64,000 nucleotides of DNA, taken from contig CAKTJC010000010.1 in assembly GCA_934567355.1 (NCBI GenBank), positions 11,346 to 75,345 on the forward strand. The letters are read 5' to 3'. This stretch comes from an uncultured Oscillospiraceae bacterium (GTDB lineage: Bacteria; Bacillota; Clostridia; Oscillospirales; Oscillospiraceae). A model generated the notes under the pieces. The model was not told the DNA's origin. It saw nothing but the letters and a program-made list of their open reading frames with translations, and ran no database searches. Below, piece by piece: positions 50,262 to 59,047 of this stretch (position 1 is its first letter; each line of letters opens with the position of its first letter). The position numbers and the translations under genes are program-made.

Positions 50262-51653
50262 ATGACAATGCGTAAAGTTCTATCCATGATTCTTGCTGCC
50301 GCCATGGTGCTTGGCATGGTCGTCTGTGCCGGTGCACAGCAGGCCAAGGCAGACGAAGAGTCCGGCTCCATCACTCTGGGCATCTGGCCGGAAGACACCC
50401 AGACCGAGGCCATTGCGGTGCATACCAATTCGTATGTTCCCGCTTTCAATGCCCTGCATCCCAATGTGGAAGCAATTCCCGCTTACTACAAGTACTCCCC
50501 CGACACCTATGTTGCCCTGGCTACCGCCGGCAATGCTCCCACCGTGTTTGAGTCCTGGTACACCGAGCCCGAAAAGCTGATCCGCAACGGTCTCGTCAAG
50601 GACATCACCGACATCCTGGAAGAGCGCGGCTGGCTGGATGCCATGAGCCCCGCCATCCGTGACCTGCTGTCCGACGAGGATGGCCGCGTCTACGGTGTGC
50701 CCCGCGACGCTTACTCCCTGGGTCTGATGATCAACATCCCCCTGTTCGAGCAGGCAGGCCTGGTCAACGGGGACGGCTCCGTGAAGTACCCCACCACCTG
50801 GGATGAGGTTTACGAGTATTCCAAGATCATCCGCGAGAAGACCGGTGTTGCCGGCTTCTGCATGCAGGCTTCCGATGCCGGCGGCGGCTGGCACTGGTCC
50901 AACATCGCCTGGAACTTCGGCGCTACCCTGTGCATCCCCAATGAGGACGGCACCTACACCTCCAACCTGAACACCCCCGAGGCAATTGCCGCTATGGAGT
51001 GGGTTCAGAAGATGGTTCAGGACAAGTGCGTCACCGATGATCCCACTCAGGAAAACTGGGGCACCGGCTTTGACCGCATCGGCACCAGCACCGCTGCCAT
51101 GTACATCGCTGCCAACGACGCCGTTGACCAGCCCAGCTACCGCGGCATGAAGGCTGACGAGTTCTTCCTGGCTCCCATGCCCGCAGGCCCTGGCGGCCAC
51201 TACACCCTGATGGGCGGCACTCCCTACTTCTTCTCTCCTGACGCCACCGACGAGCAGGTCGGCTGGGCGCTGGATTACCTGGAGATCATGGGCAAGTCCC
51301 CCGAAGTCACCGACGCTGCCCGCGACGGCTGGATCGCCGACGCGCAGTACCGTCAGGATGCCGGTATCCCCGTCATCCCCGCCTTCCCCGCATGGACGGG
51401 CGCTGTCGTTGATGAGCAGAACAAGATCATCGACGAGTACAGCAACATTGACATGTCCCTGTGGCAGCCCTACTATGACTTCTCCAAGGAAGAGGGCGCT
51501 CTGCGCACCGAGGAGCCCGGCGACACCCAGACCATGTACTCCATCCTCAACGGTGTCCTGCAGGCCATCTGCGCTGACCCCGTGAATGTTGACATCCCCG
51601 CTCTGATGGAGCAGGCCAATGCCGACTACCAGGCTGTCCTGGATGCCATGTAA
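50262..51653 (+). CDS. ABC transporter sugar-binding protein
   Basis: A 463-residue extracellular family 1 solute-binding protein. A signal sequence covers about the first 25 residues; the Cys in GMVVCAG is a poor lipobox, and cleavage after AKA (about residue 30) is an alternative. The mature part has ITLGIWPEDTQ, then NAPTVFESWYTEPEKLIRNGLVKDITDILEERGWLD, YGVPRDAYSLGLMINIPLFEQAGLV and aromatic patches fit for oligosaccharides. It is the first gene of the transport operon, separated from the permeases by a stable hairpin that may raise its level relative to theirs. Confidence 0.92.
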   Translation: MTMRKVLSMILAAAMVLGMVVCAGAQQAKADEESGSITLGIWPEDTQTEAIAVHTNSYVPAFNALHPNVEAIPAYYKYSPDTYVALATAGNAPTVFESWYTEPEKLIRNGLVKDITDILEERGWLDAMSPAIRDLLSDEDGRVYGVPRDAYSLGLMINIPLFEQAGLVNGDGSVKYPTTWDEVYEYSKIIREKTGVAGFCMQASDAGGGWHWSNIAWNFGATLCIPNEDGTYTSNLNTPEAIAAMEWVQKMVQDKCVTDDPTQENWGTGFDRIGTSTAAMYIAANDAVDQPSYRGMKADEFFLAPMPAGPGGHYTLMGGTPYFFSPDATDEQVGWALDYLEIMGKSPEVTDAARDGWIADAQYRQDAGIPVIPAFPAWTGAVVDEQNKIIDEYSNIDMSLWQPYYDFSKEEGALRTEEPGDTQTMYSILNGVLQAICADPVNVDIPALMEQANADYQAVLDAM

Positions 51654-51670
51654 TGCAATAACCAACCCGG

Positions 51671-51696
51671 GGAGCCGCCGCACTGTCGGCGGCTCC
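51671..51696 (+). terminator. Intercistronic hairpin after the binding-protein gene
   Basis: GGAGCCGCCG (51671-51680) pairs perfectly with 51687-51696 over a 6-base loop. There is no T tract, so it more likely protects the upstream mRNA end or attenuates, as in many binding-protein operons. Confidence 0.7.
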
Positions 51697-51865
51697 TTGG
51701 AGCGTTTCTGAGAGCGCCAAAATGAGCCAAATGATTTTGAAGTTCTCAGAAGCGCCCCGTGGGGTGACCTTCCAAGCCGACTTTTCGGGCTGTCCGTTTT
51801 GTGATATGATGCATGCGGGCAGGACGGAATGCGCCTGCGGCAAATCGATACATGAGGTGAGCATC

Positions 51866-52771
51866 ATGAGAAATTACGACAATCCTCCGCGCCTGAGCCG
51901 CGGAAAGCTGCGGCGAAATATCAGCGCCTGGGCGCTGATGATTCCCAGCCTGATTTTGTTTGCCTTCTTCGTCTGGGGACCGCTGGTGGACACCGTGAAG
52001 ATGTCCTTTTATGATACCCGGGGCATCCAGATCACAAAGTTCGTCGGGCTGAAGAATTATAAGAAGCTTCTTGTGCAGCCTGCCTATCAGATTGCCTGGG
52101 TGAACACGGTCAAGTACACCGTCTGCTCCCTGTTTGTCGGTCTTGCCGTGCCAGTGATCATTGCATCGCTGATCACCGAGGTCTCCGTCGGCCGGGGCTT
52201 CTTCCGCATTGCCACCTATTATCCCAACGTGATCCCGTCCATTGCCGCCGTGATGATTTTTACCTTCTTCTTCGGCACCGGCAACAGCGGCGTGCTGAAT
52301 ATCCTCCTTGCCAAGATCGGCGTCGGGCCGGTGAAATTCCTGACGAATGAAAAAACGGTCATTTTCTGGATCGTGGTCGCCATGACCTGGAAAGCGGCGG
52401 GCTCCACGGCGCTGGTATATATGTCCAGCATGTCGGGCATCTCCCAGGATCTGTACGAGGCTGCCACGGTGGACGGCGCATCCCCCATCCGCCGCTTCTT
52501 CTCCATCACCATGCCCACCGTGCTGCACACCGGCAAGACCATGCTGATCCTGCAAATTCTGGCCGTGTTCCAGATTCTTTATGAGCCCATGCTCATGACC
52601 CACGGCGGTCCCAACAATGCCAGCATCTCCGTCATGGAGCTGGTGTATGAGCTGGCCTTTACCCACATGAAATTCTCCCAGGCGGCTGCGCTCTCTGTGG
52701 AGGTCTGCATCATTCTGATCTTCCTGACCGTGATCTACTACGCCGTTGCCAACCGGGCAGACAAAGAGTAA
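51866..52771 (+). CDS. ABC sugar transporter permease (MalF type)
   Basis: A 301-residue six-helix permease. The inner-membrane-loop EAA motif reads YEAATVDGASPIRRFFSITMPTV, where the ATPase docks. The ATG at 51866 (MRNYDNPPRLSR) is chosen from a longer open frame because the preceding 48 codons are in hairpin-rich leader sequence and GAGGTGAGC stands upstream. Partner of the next gene. The locus encodes no ATPase, so a shared MsmK-like ATPase elsewhere is needed. Confidence 0.92.
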   Translation: MRNYDNPPRLSRGKLRRNISAWALMIPSLILFAFFVWGPLVDTVKMSFYDTRGIQITKFVGLKNYKKLLVQPAYQIAWVNTVKYTVCSLFVGLAVPVIIASLITEVSVGRGFFRIATYYPNVIPSIAAVMIFTFFFGTGNSGVLNILLAKIGVGPVKFLTNEKTVIFWIVVAMTWKAAGSTALVYMSSMSGISQDLYEAATVDGASPIRRFFSITMPTVLHTGKTMLILQILAVFQILYEPMLMTHGGPNNASISVMELVYELAFTHMKFSQAAALSVEVCIILIFLTVIYYAVANRADKE

Positions 52772-52785
52772 GGAGGGAATCTGTC

Positions 52786-53670
52786 ATGCGTCTATTCCGT
52801 AATTACCAGCACAAAGAGGACGGTGTCATCCGGTTTTACGATGTGAAATCCGGAAAAACCAAATTCTGGATCGTCGTCATTTTCGTCATCTGCTGCCTGA
52901 TGGCGCTGATCGCGCTCTTCCCGGTATTCTGGCTGGTGTGCAGCTCTCTGAAAAACCTGACGGAGTACCTGAGCACCACGCAAATCCTGCCCAAAACGCC
53001 CGACTGGGCGGGGTGGCTCAAAACCTGGAATGATTTCGGCTTTACGAAGTACTACATCAATTCCGGCATTTCCGTGCTGGGCGGCGTGATCTGCGCCGTG
53101 TTCTTCAATGGGCTGCTGGCCTACGTGCTGGCGATTTTGAAGCCTGTGGGACATAAGATCGTGCTGGCGCTGGTCATGTGGTGCCTGCTGATTCCGCCCA
53201 CCACCAGCTTTGTTGCCCTTTTTGTCAATATCAAGAAGATCGGCCTGACCGGAAGCTTTATCCCCCTCTGGCTGAGCATGGGCGCAAACGCCTACTGGGT
53301 CATTCTCTTTAAGAACTATTTTGAGAGCCTGCCCAAGGATTTCATCGCCGCCGCCCGGCTGGACGGATGCAGCGATTTTCAGGTGTTCACCCGGATCATC
53401 CTGCCCCTGTCCAGGCCCATTCTGGTGGTCGTGGCCATTTTCGCCATCTGCGCCGCCTGGAGCGATTTCCTGATGCCCTATCTGCTGCTGAGCGGCACGG
53501 ACAAAGAGACCGTGATGGTCAAGCTCTTCTCCTTCCAGAATTCCATCAAAACAAATCAGATCGACGTCATTCGCGCGGTGCTTTACTCCATCATCCCTCC
53601 CACGATTCTCTTTGCTCTGTTCCAGAAGCAGATTATGGGCGGTGTAATGTCCGGCGGAATTAAGGAGTGA
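52786..53670 (+). CDS. ABC sugar transporter permease (MalG type)
   Basis: A 294-residue permease with six helices. The EAA loop is IAAARLDGCSDFQVFTRIILPLSRP, followed by the usual FAICAAWSDFLMPYLLL. The long N-terminal helix (KTKFWIVVIFVICCLMALIALFPVFWLV) is typical of MalG/MsmG proteins. AAGGAGG precedes the start, 14 bases after the first permease, and the next gene starts 8 bases after this stop. Confidence 0.93.
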   Translation: MRLFRNYQHKEDGVIRFYDVKSGKTKFWIVVIFVICCLMALIALFPVFWLVCSSLKNLTEYLSTTQILPKTPDWAGWLKTWNDFGFTKYYINSGISVLGGVICAVFFNGLLAYVLAILKPVGHKIVLALVMWCLLIPPTTSFVALFVNIKKIGLTGSFIPLWLSMGANAYWVILFKNYFESLPKDFIAAARLDGCSDFQVFTRIILPLSRPILVVVAIFAICAAWSDFLMPYLLLSGTDKETVMVKLFSFQNSIKTNQIDVIRAVLYSIIPPTILFALFQKQIMGGVMSGGIKE

Positions 53671-53677
53671 CTGAAAC

Positions 53678-55957
53678 ATGGGAAAATATGCAGACCGCTA
53701 TTTCCGGATCGACCCCTGGAAAATCATCGAGGAGGGCTTTGATCCGGATTACGGCCAGGTCGGAGAATCCATCTTCTCCCTTGGCAATGAATATACCGGC
53801 CTACGCGGCTATTTCGACGAGGGCTATTCCGGCTCCCGGCTCCAGGGCAGCTACCTGAACGGCGTGTATGAGCGCCGCATGCTGCCGAAATCCGGCTACA
53901 AGGGAATGCTCCCCTTCACCGAATTCATGGTCAATACGGTGGACTGGGTGTATACCCGCATTGCATGCGGCGGCAGGGTGCTCGATCTTGCCAAAAGCGT
54001 TTTTTCGGACTTCCGCCGGGAGCTGGATCTGCGCACGGGCGTGCTGACCCGGCAGTTTGTCTGGCACATTGATAACGATCTTGCGGTTGAGGTGTGCTTT
54101 GAGCGCTTCACCTCCATGCAGTGCGAACAGCTGGTGGGACAGAAGGTCACCTTCCGCGCCGTAAAGGGTGCGCCCACCCTGACGGTGCAGATGGGACTGG
54201 ATTTCATTTGCCCCCATGTTTCCGTGGGCAGCCCCATGTTCCGTACCCTCACCCAGAGCGCCGGAGAAAATGCCGCCGAAATTCTGGCAGAAACCCAGGT
54301 GACCCGGCAGCAGGTCTGGGCGGGCGCAGTTTTCCGCGGGGCGGATGCGTGGAAGAATGCCTCCACCCAGGGTATTTCCGCCCTGGAGACCTGCATCCCC
54401 CTGGAGCAGGGGCAGACGCGCACCCTCGGGCGGCTGGTCTGCCTGTACAGCGCCCGGACGGATGCCGAAAAGGATGCGCTTTCCCTCCGCTGCCGGGATG
54501 CCCGGCAGCAGCTGGCGCAGGCGGAATATGATGCTCTGAAGGCTTCCTCCGCTGACTGGTGGGAAAAGCAGTGGCAGGTATCGGACATTGAGATCGACGG
54601 CGACCCGGAGAACCAGCAGGGCATCCGCTTCTGCATTTTCCAGCTCCACCAGACCCTGCACACCGCCAAGTACGGCGCGGTGTTCGGCGCCAAGGGGCTC
54701 ACCGGCGAAGCCTACAACGGCAACACCTTCTGGGACAGCGAGGTGTGCTGCCTGCCCTTCTATCTCTTTAATAATCCCGAGGCTGCCAAAAGCTTCCTGA
54801 AATTCCGCTATGATACCCTGCCGGAGGCCATGGAGCGCGCGGCGGCGCTGGACTGCAAAGGAGCATTCTATCCCATTGCTACCATCAGCGGCAGGGAGTG
54901 CTGCGACCTGTGGCAGCATGCCAGCCTGCAGCTTCAGGCATCTACCGGCGTGGCCTATGGCTTATGGAATTACGTCAACCAGACGGGGGACAAAGCATTC
55001 CTCTATTCCTACGGCAGCCGGATGCTGACGGAGATCTGCCGGATGCTGGCCAGCCGCGGCGACTGGGATCCCGTCACGAAGAAATACGGCTATTACTGCG
55101 TCATGGGGTCGGACGAATTCCAGATGATGGTGCACCACAACGCCTATACCAATTTCATGGGCAGGAAGACCTTCCTGTTCGCGCTGGAAACGCTGCGGGA
55201 AATGGAGCATGAAGCGCCGGACGACTATGCCGCGCTGCAGATTTCCGAGGCGGAACTGGCCGATTGGCAGGAAAAGGCGAACAGGATGTATCTGCCCTAC
55301 GACGAGAAGACCCGGCTCTATGAGCAGCATATGGGCTTCTTCCATCTGCCCCATGTGGACATCAACGCCATCCCGGCAGAGCAGTTCCCCCTGTATTCCC
55401 ACTGGTCGTATGAGCGGATCTACCGCAACGATATGGTCAAGCAGCCGGATGTGCTGATGTTCTTCCTGCTCTACGGCAGTGAATTTACAAGGGAGCAGCT
55501 GGAGGCCAACTTCGATTACTACGAGCCCCGCTGCATCCATGAAAGCAGCCTGTCCCCCTCCATTCATTCCATTTTGGCCTGCCGCCTGGGCAGGATGGAA
55601 AAGGCGGAAAGCCTGTTTGATTTTGCCACCCGCATGGATTTGGACAACTACAACCGCAATACCTGCGAGGGGCTGCACACCACCTCCATTGCGGGCGCAT
55701 GGATGAACATCGTCTGCGGCTTCGGCGGCCTGCGCACCGATGCGGCAACGCTGACGCTGGCACCCTCCATTCCCAAGGGCTGGCGCGGCTACTCCTTCCG
55801 GGTTTGCACCGGCGGCAGTGTGCTGAAGGTCTCTATCGACCAGGCGCACGTCACCGTCCGGGTGCTGCAGGGCAGCGACGTGACGGCGGTGCTCTATGGC
55901 AAGGAAATCACCGTTGGCGCGGCTCCCAGCGTTTTTGATTTGGAGGAAGCACAATGA
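53678..55957 (+). CDS. GH65-family glycoside phosphorylase, first of two
   Basis: A 759-residue cytoplasmic inverting phosphorylase that splits an alpha-glucoside with phosphate to beta-D-glucose 1-phosphate. An N-terminal beta-sandwich (about 1-280) precedes the (alpha/alpha)6 barrel: GNTFWDSEVCCLPFYLF, the catalytic acid Glu480 in MGSDEFQMMVHHNAYTN, and the phosphate-binding loop HTTSIAGAW. In most GH65 enzymes the acid lies in GPDEYH; the variation GSDEF and the extra-long N-terminal part set this protein apart from maltose and kojibiose phosphorylases. Specificity cannot be told. Overlaps the second GH65 gene by four bases. Confidence 0.9.
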   Translation: MGKYADRYFRIDPWKIIEEGFDPDYGQVGESIFSLGNEYTGLRGYFDEGYSGSRLQGSYLNGVYERRMLPKSGYKGMLPFTEFMVNTVDWVYTRIACGGRVLDLAKSVFSDFRRELDLRTGVLTRQFVWHIDNDLAVEVCFERFTSMQCEQLVGQKVTFRAVKGAPTLTVQMGLDFICPHVSVGSPMFRTLTQSAGENAAEILAETQVTRQQVWAGAVFRGADAWKNASTQGISALETCIPLEQGQTRTLGRLVCLYSARTDAEKDALSLRCRDARQQLAQAEYDALKASSADWWEKQWQVSDIEIDGDPENQQGIRFCIFQLHQTLHTAKYGAVFGAKGLTGEAYNGNTFWDSEVCCLPFYLFNNPEAAKSFLKFRYDTLPEAMERAAALDCKGAFYPIATISGRECCDLWQHASLQLQASTGVAYGLWNYVNQTGDKAFLYSYGSRMLTEICRMLASRGDWDPVTKKYGYYCVMGSDEFQMMVHHNAYTNFMGRKTFLFALETLREMEHEAPDDYAALQISEAELADWQEKANRMYLPYDEKTRLYEQHMGFFHLPHVDINAIPAEQFPLYSHWSYERIYRNDMVKQPDVLMFFLLYGSEFTREQLEANFDYYEPRCIHESSLSPSIHSILACRLGRMEKAESLFDFATRMDLDNYNRNTCEGLHTTSIAGAWMNIVCGFGGLRTDAATLTLAPSIPKGWRGYSFRVCTGGSVLKVSIDQAHVTVRVLQGSDVTAVLYGKEITVGAAPSVFDLEEAQ

Positions 55958-58116
55958 GCTGGCATCTGGAAAACGATTGGCTTGCGCCGGAGTCCGTTCC
56001 CGACAACGGAAACCGCCTGCTGGTGGGCAACGGCTATCTCGGCATCCGCGGCACGCTGGAGGAGGCTGGGAAGAAGGAGCTCGCCGCCGTGAACATCGCG
56101 GGCATCTACGACAAGGTGGGCGACGGCTGGCGCGAACCGCTGAATGCACCCAACCCGCTCTATACCCGCCTGACCGTGAACGGGCATCCGCTCACCGCAT
56201 TGGACGGCTCTGCCGTCCGCCACACGCAGGGGCTGGACTTCCGCCGCGGAATTTACCGGCGGGACACCGAATGGATGGTAGACGGCACCGCCGTGCACCT
56301 GCACGGCACTCATGCGGCTCACATGGGGCAGGAGCATCTGATCCTCGCCCAGTACACCGTCTCGGTGGACGGGGAAGCGGAAATCGAGCTTCTTGCCAAA
56401 ATCGAAACCGACATCTGGGAGATTTACGGTCCCCATTACCTGCGCTTTGAGCAGGAACTTTCCGGCGATACCCTCCTATGCACCGCCCCGGTGCAGAATT
56501 ACCGGGACACGGTGGCTGTCGGCCGGAAATGCACCCTCTCCCGCCCCGCCCTGACGCGACGGGAGGACGGCGCTCTGCGCTTCTGCCTGCACCTGCATGC
56601 AGGGGAGTGCGTCACCCTCACATCTATAAGCGCGGTTTACACCACCCAGGACTGCGCCGATCCCGCCCAGGCGGTACGCCGGGCGCTGGAGGGAGCGGAT
56701 TTTGACACGCTGCATGCCAGCCACTGCGGAGGCTGGGAAAAAATCTGGGAGGTCGGCGCGGTTTCCATCGATGGGGACGAGCAGGCGCAGGATGCCCTGA
56801 ACTATTCCCTTTACCATCTCAATTCCATCGCGCCGCGCAGCGGCAAGCCGCTGTCCATCCCGGCGCGGGGGCTCTCCGGCCAGACCTACAAGGGTGCCAT
56901 CTTCTGGGACAGCGAAATGTTCATTCTGGATTATTTTCTCTTCACCCAGCCGGAGGTGGCAAGATCCATGGTGCGCTACCGCATCGAGACGCTGCCGGGG
57001 GCGCTGGCAAAGGCGCGGGAATACGGCTGGCAGGGCGCTTTCTACGCCTGGGAGAGCCAGGAGGGCGGGCTGGACGCCTGCACGGATTACAATGTGACCG
57101 ATGTATTCACCGGCCGCCCCATGCGCACCTTCTTCCGGGACAAGCAGTATCATATTTCCGCCGCCGTTGCCAGAGCCATTATGGTATATGTGCAGGTGAC
57201 GGGGGATAAGTCCATCCTTTCGGACGGCGGCGCGGAGACGTTGCTGGAATGCGCCCGGTTCTATCATTCTCTGCTGCTGCGGCATCCCGACAAGGACTGC
57301 TGGGAAATTCACGATGCCATCGGCCCCGACGAATACCACGAGCGTGTCAACAACAATGCCTACACCAATCAGATGGCGCGCAAAACCATCCAGTGGGCAG
57401 CAGAGGCTGCCGCAATGCTGCAGGAAAGCGACCCGGAGGGCTATCGCCGCTTTGCGGAAAGAACCAATGCGGAGGCCGTTCTGCCGGAGCTTTTCCAGGC
57501 GGCAATGCACCTTTATGTGCCCCAGCCGGATGATCGGGGCGTCATCGAGCAGTTTGACGGCTATTTCCGCCTGGAGGATACCACCATCGCGGAGGTTCGC
57601 AGCCGCCTGAAGGATCCGCGCGAATACTGGGGCGGCGCTTACGGCGTAGCGTCCCAGACCCAGGTGATCAAGCAGGCGGACGTGATCACCATGCTGGAGC
57701 TGTGCCATCAGGATTACCCGGTGGAGATCCTGAAGGCCAACTGGGACTATTACTGCCCCCGCACGGAGCACGGCTCCAGCCTGAGCGCCTGCATGTATGC
57801 GCTGGTCGCCTGCCGCTTCGGCGAGGCGGAGGAGGCGTATCCCTTCTTCCTGAAATCCGCCCGCGCGGATTGGGACGGCGGCGGCAAGCAGTGGGCGGGG
57901 CTGGTGTACATCGGCGGCACCCATCCGGCGGCCTCCGGCGGCGCCTGGAAGGTATTTGCCCAGGGCTTTGCCGGGTTGGAAACGGAAAACGGCGTGCCCA
58001 CCGTTCACCCCTGCCTACCGGAAAAATGGAAGGAGATCCGCTTTAAGTGCCGTGTCGGCGATCGGCTCTACGCAATCACCGCAAACCACGAAAAAGGAGT
58101 CGTTGAGAGACTATGA
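55954..58116 (+). CDS. GH65-family glycoside phosphorylase, second
   Basis: A 720-residue GH65 enzyme with canonical features: KGAIFWDSEMFILDYFLFTQPEVARSMVRYR, acid Glu460 in IGPDEYHERVNNNAYTN, and a phosphate site reading GGTHPAASGGAW instead of the commoner HxxSxxGxW. The substitution resembles the kojibiose/nigerose-type branch (HxAxxGGxW), but I cannot give a linkage. Two different phosphorylases in one operon suggest sequential attack on a mixed-linkage oligosaccharide or two imported sugars. Start and stop overlap both neighbours as ATGA. Confidence 0.92.
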   Translation: MSWHLENDWLAPESVPDNGNRLLVGNGYLGIRGTLEEAGKKELAAVNIAGIYDKVGDGWREPLNAPNPLYTRLTVNGHPLTALDGSAVRHTQGLDFRRGIYRRDTEWMVDGTAVHLHGTHAAHMGQEHLILAQYTVSVDGEAEIELLAKIETDIWEIYGPHYLRFEQELSGDTLLCTAPVQNYRDTVAVGRKCTLSRPALTRREDGALRFCLHLHAGECVTLTSISAVYTTQDCADPAQAVRRALEGADFDTLHASHCGGWEKIWEVGAVSIDGDEQAQDALNYSLYHLNSIAPRSGKPLSIPARGLSGQTYKGAIFWDSEMFILDYFLFTQPEVARSMVRYRIETLPGALAKAREYGWQGAFYAWESQEGGLDACTDYNVTDVFTGRPMRTFFRDKQYHISAAVARAIMVYVQVTGDKSILSDGGAETLLECARFYHSLLLRHPDKDCWEIHDAIGPDEYHERVNNNAYTNQMARKTIQWAAEAAAMLQESDPEGYRRFAERTNAEAVLPELFQAAMHLYVPQPDDRGVIEQFDGYFRLEDTTIAEVRSRLKDPREYWGGAYGVASQTQVIKQADVITMLELCHQDYPVEILKANWDYYCPRTEHGSSLSACMYALVACRFGEAEEAYPFFLKSARADWDGGGKQWAGLVYIGGTHPAASGGAWKVFAQGFAGLETENGVPTVHPCLPEKWKEIRFKCRVGDRLYAITANHEKGVVERL

Positions 58117-58754
58117 AAAAATACGATGGGGTCATTTTTGACCTGGACGGCGTGATCTGTTTCACCGATCACTACCATTACCTTGCCTGGAAGGCGCTGG
58201 CCGATTCCCTGGGCATCGATTTTGACGAAAGCAAAAACGACCGCCTGCGGGGCGTCTCCCGGATGGAAAGTCTGGAAATCGTCCTGGAGGGCTACCACGG
58301 CGCGCCGCTCAGCGATGCGGAAAAAACAGCGCTGGCCGACAGGAAAAACGCCCTGTACCGCCAGTCGCTGCAAACCATGAGCCCAAAAGACCTGTCCGAT
58401 GAGGTGCGCAATACCCTGAACGAGCTGCGCTCAAGGGGCTTGAAGCTCGCCATCGGCTCCTCCAGCAAGAATACCCCGCTGATTCTGGAGCGTATCGGCC
58501 TTGCCGGATTCTTCGACGCCGTATCCGACGGCAATAACATCACCCGCTCCAAGCCCGATCCCCAGGTATTTACCATGGCAGCGGAAATGCTCTGTCTGCC
58601 CGCAGAAAAATGCCTGGTGGTAGAGGATGCCCTGGCAGGTCTGCAGGCCGCTGCCGCCGGCGGCTTCGCCAGCGCCGGCCTCGGCCCCGCCGCCCAAAGC
58701 GGCAAAGCCACCTACAGCCTGCATTCCTTCCGGGATCTGCTGGATATTGCTTAA
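58113..58754 (+). CDS. pgmB: Beta-phosphoglucomutase
   Basis: A 213-residue HAD-superfamily mutase. The nucleophile and acid-base pair are Asp10 and Asp12 (GVIFDLDGVICFTD), the cap has HYLAWKALADSLGIDFDE and LRGVSRMESLEIVL, and the core continues with IGSSSKNTP, RSKPDPQVF and VVEDALAGLQAAAAGG. It converts beta-glucose 1-phosphate, the GH65 product, to glucose 6-phosphate via a 1,6-bisphosphate. This gene closes the operon and explains the inverting phosphorylases. Confidence 0.95.
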   Translation: MKKYDGVIFDLDGVICFTDHYHYLAWKALADSLGIDFDESKNDRLRGVSRMESLEIVLEGYHGAPLSDAEKTALADRKNALYRQSLQTMSPKDLSDEVRNTLNELRSRGLKLAIGSSSKNTPLILERIGLAGFFDAVSDGNNITRSKPDPQVFTMAAEMLCLPAEKCLVVEDALAGLQAAAAGGFASAGLGPAAQSGKATYSLHSFRDLLDIA

Positions 58755-58863
58755 ATATATTAAAATGACGCGCTGTATATATCCGTTCAAGCTTCGTCGG
58801 TGTCGGGAGATTTATAAAAACTTGAGACCGGTTGCATGCCAAACGGTATGCACAGCAGCGTAA

Positions 58864-58893
58864 AAGGGGAGGGCTGACCTCCCCTTGTTTGAT
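58864..58893 (+). terminator. Terminator of the glucan operon
   Basis: AAGGGGAGG (58864-58872) pairs with CCTCCCCTT (58878-58886); GTTTGATTT follows. The rest of 58755-59047 shows only the left flank of the TnpB element. Confidence 0.75.
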
Positions 58894-58991
58894 TTATAGG
58901 ACAAGAAATTTGCAAATAACTTTTATTCTAGTAAAAATATGGGAAGTCTATTGGACACAACGGACGTTACTATATCATGTAGAAAAAGAGA

Positions 58992-59019
58992 TTGACATCC
59001 CATATAAATGTGAGATAAT
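58992..59019 (+). promoter_or_regulatory. Promoter of the tnpB gene
   Basis: TTGACA (58992-58997), 16 bp, GATAAT (59014-59019), 29 bases before the ATG. Confidence 0.6.
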
Positions 59020-59047
59020 AAAGGAAAAAGCAGAGGGAGGTGCAGCA

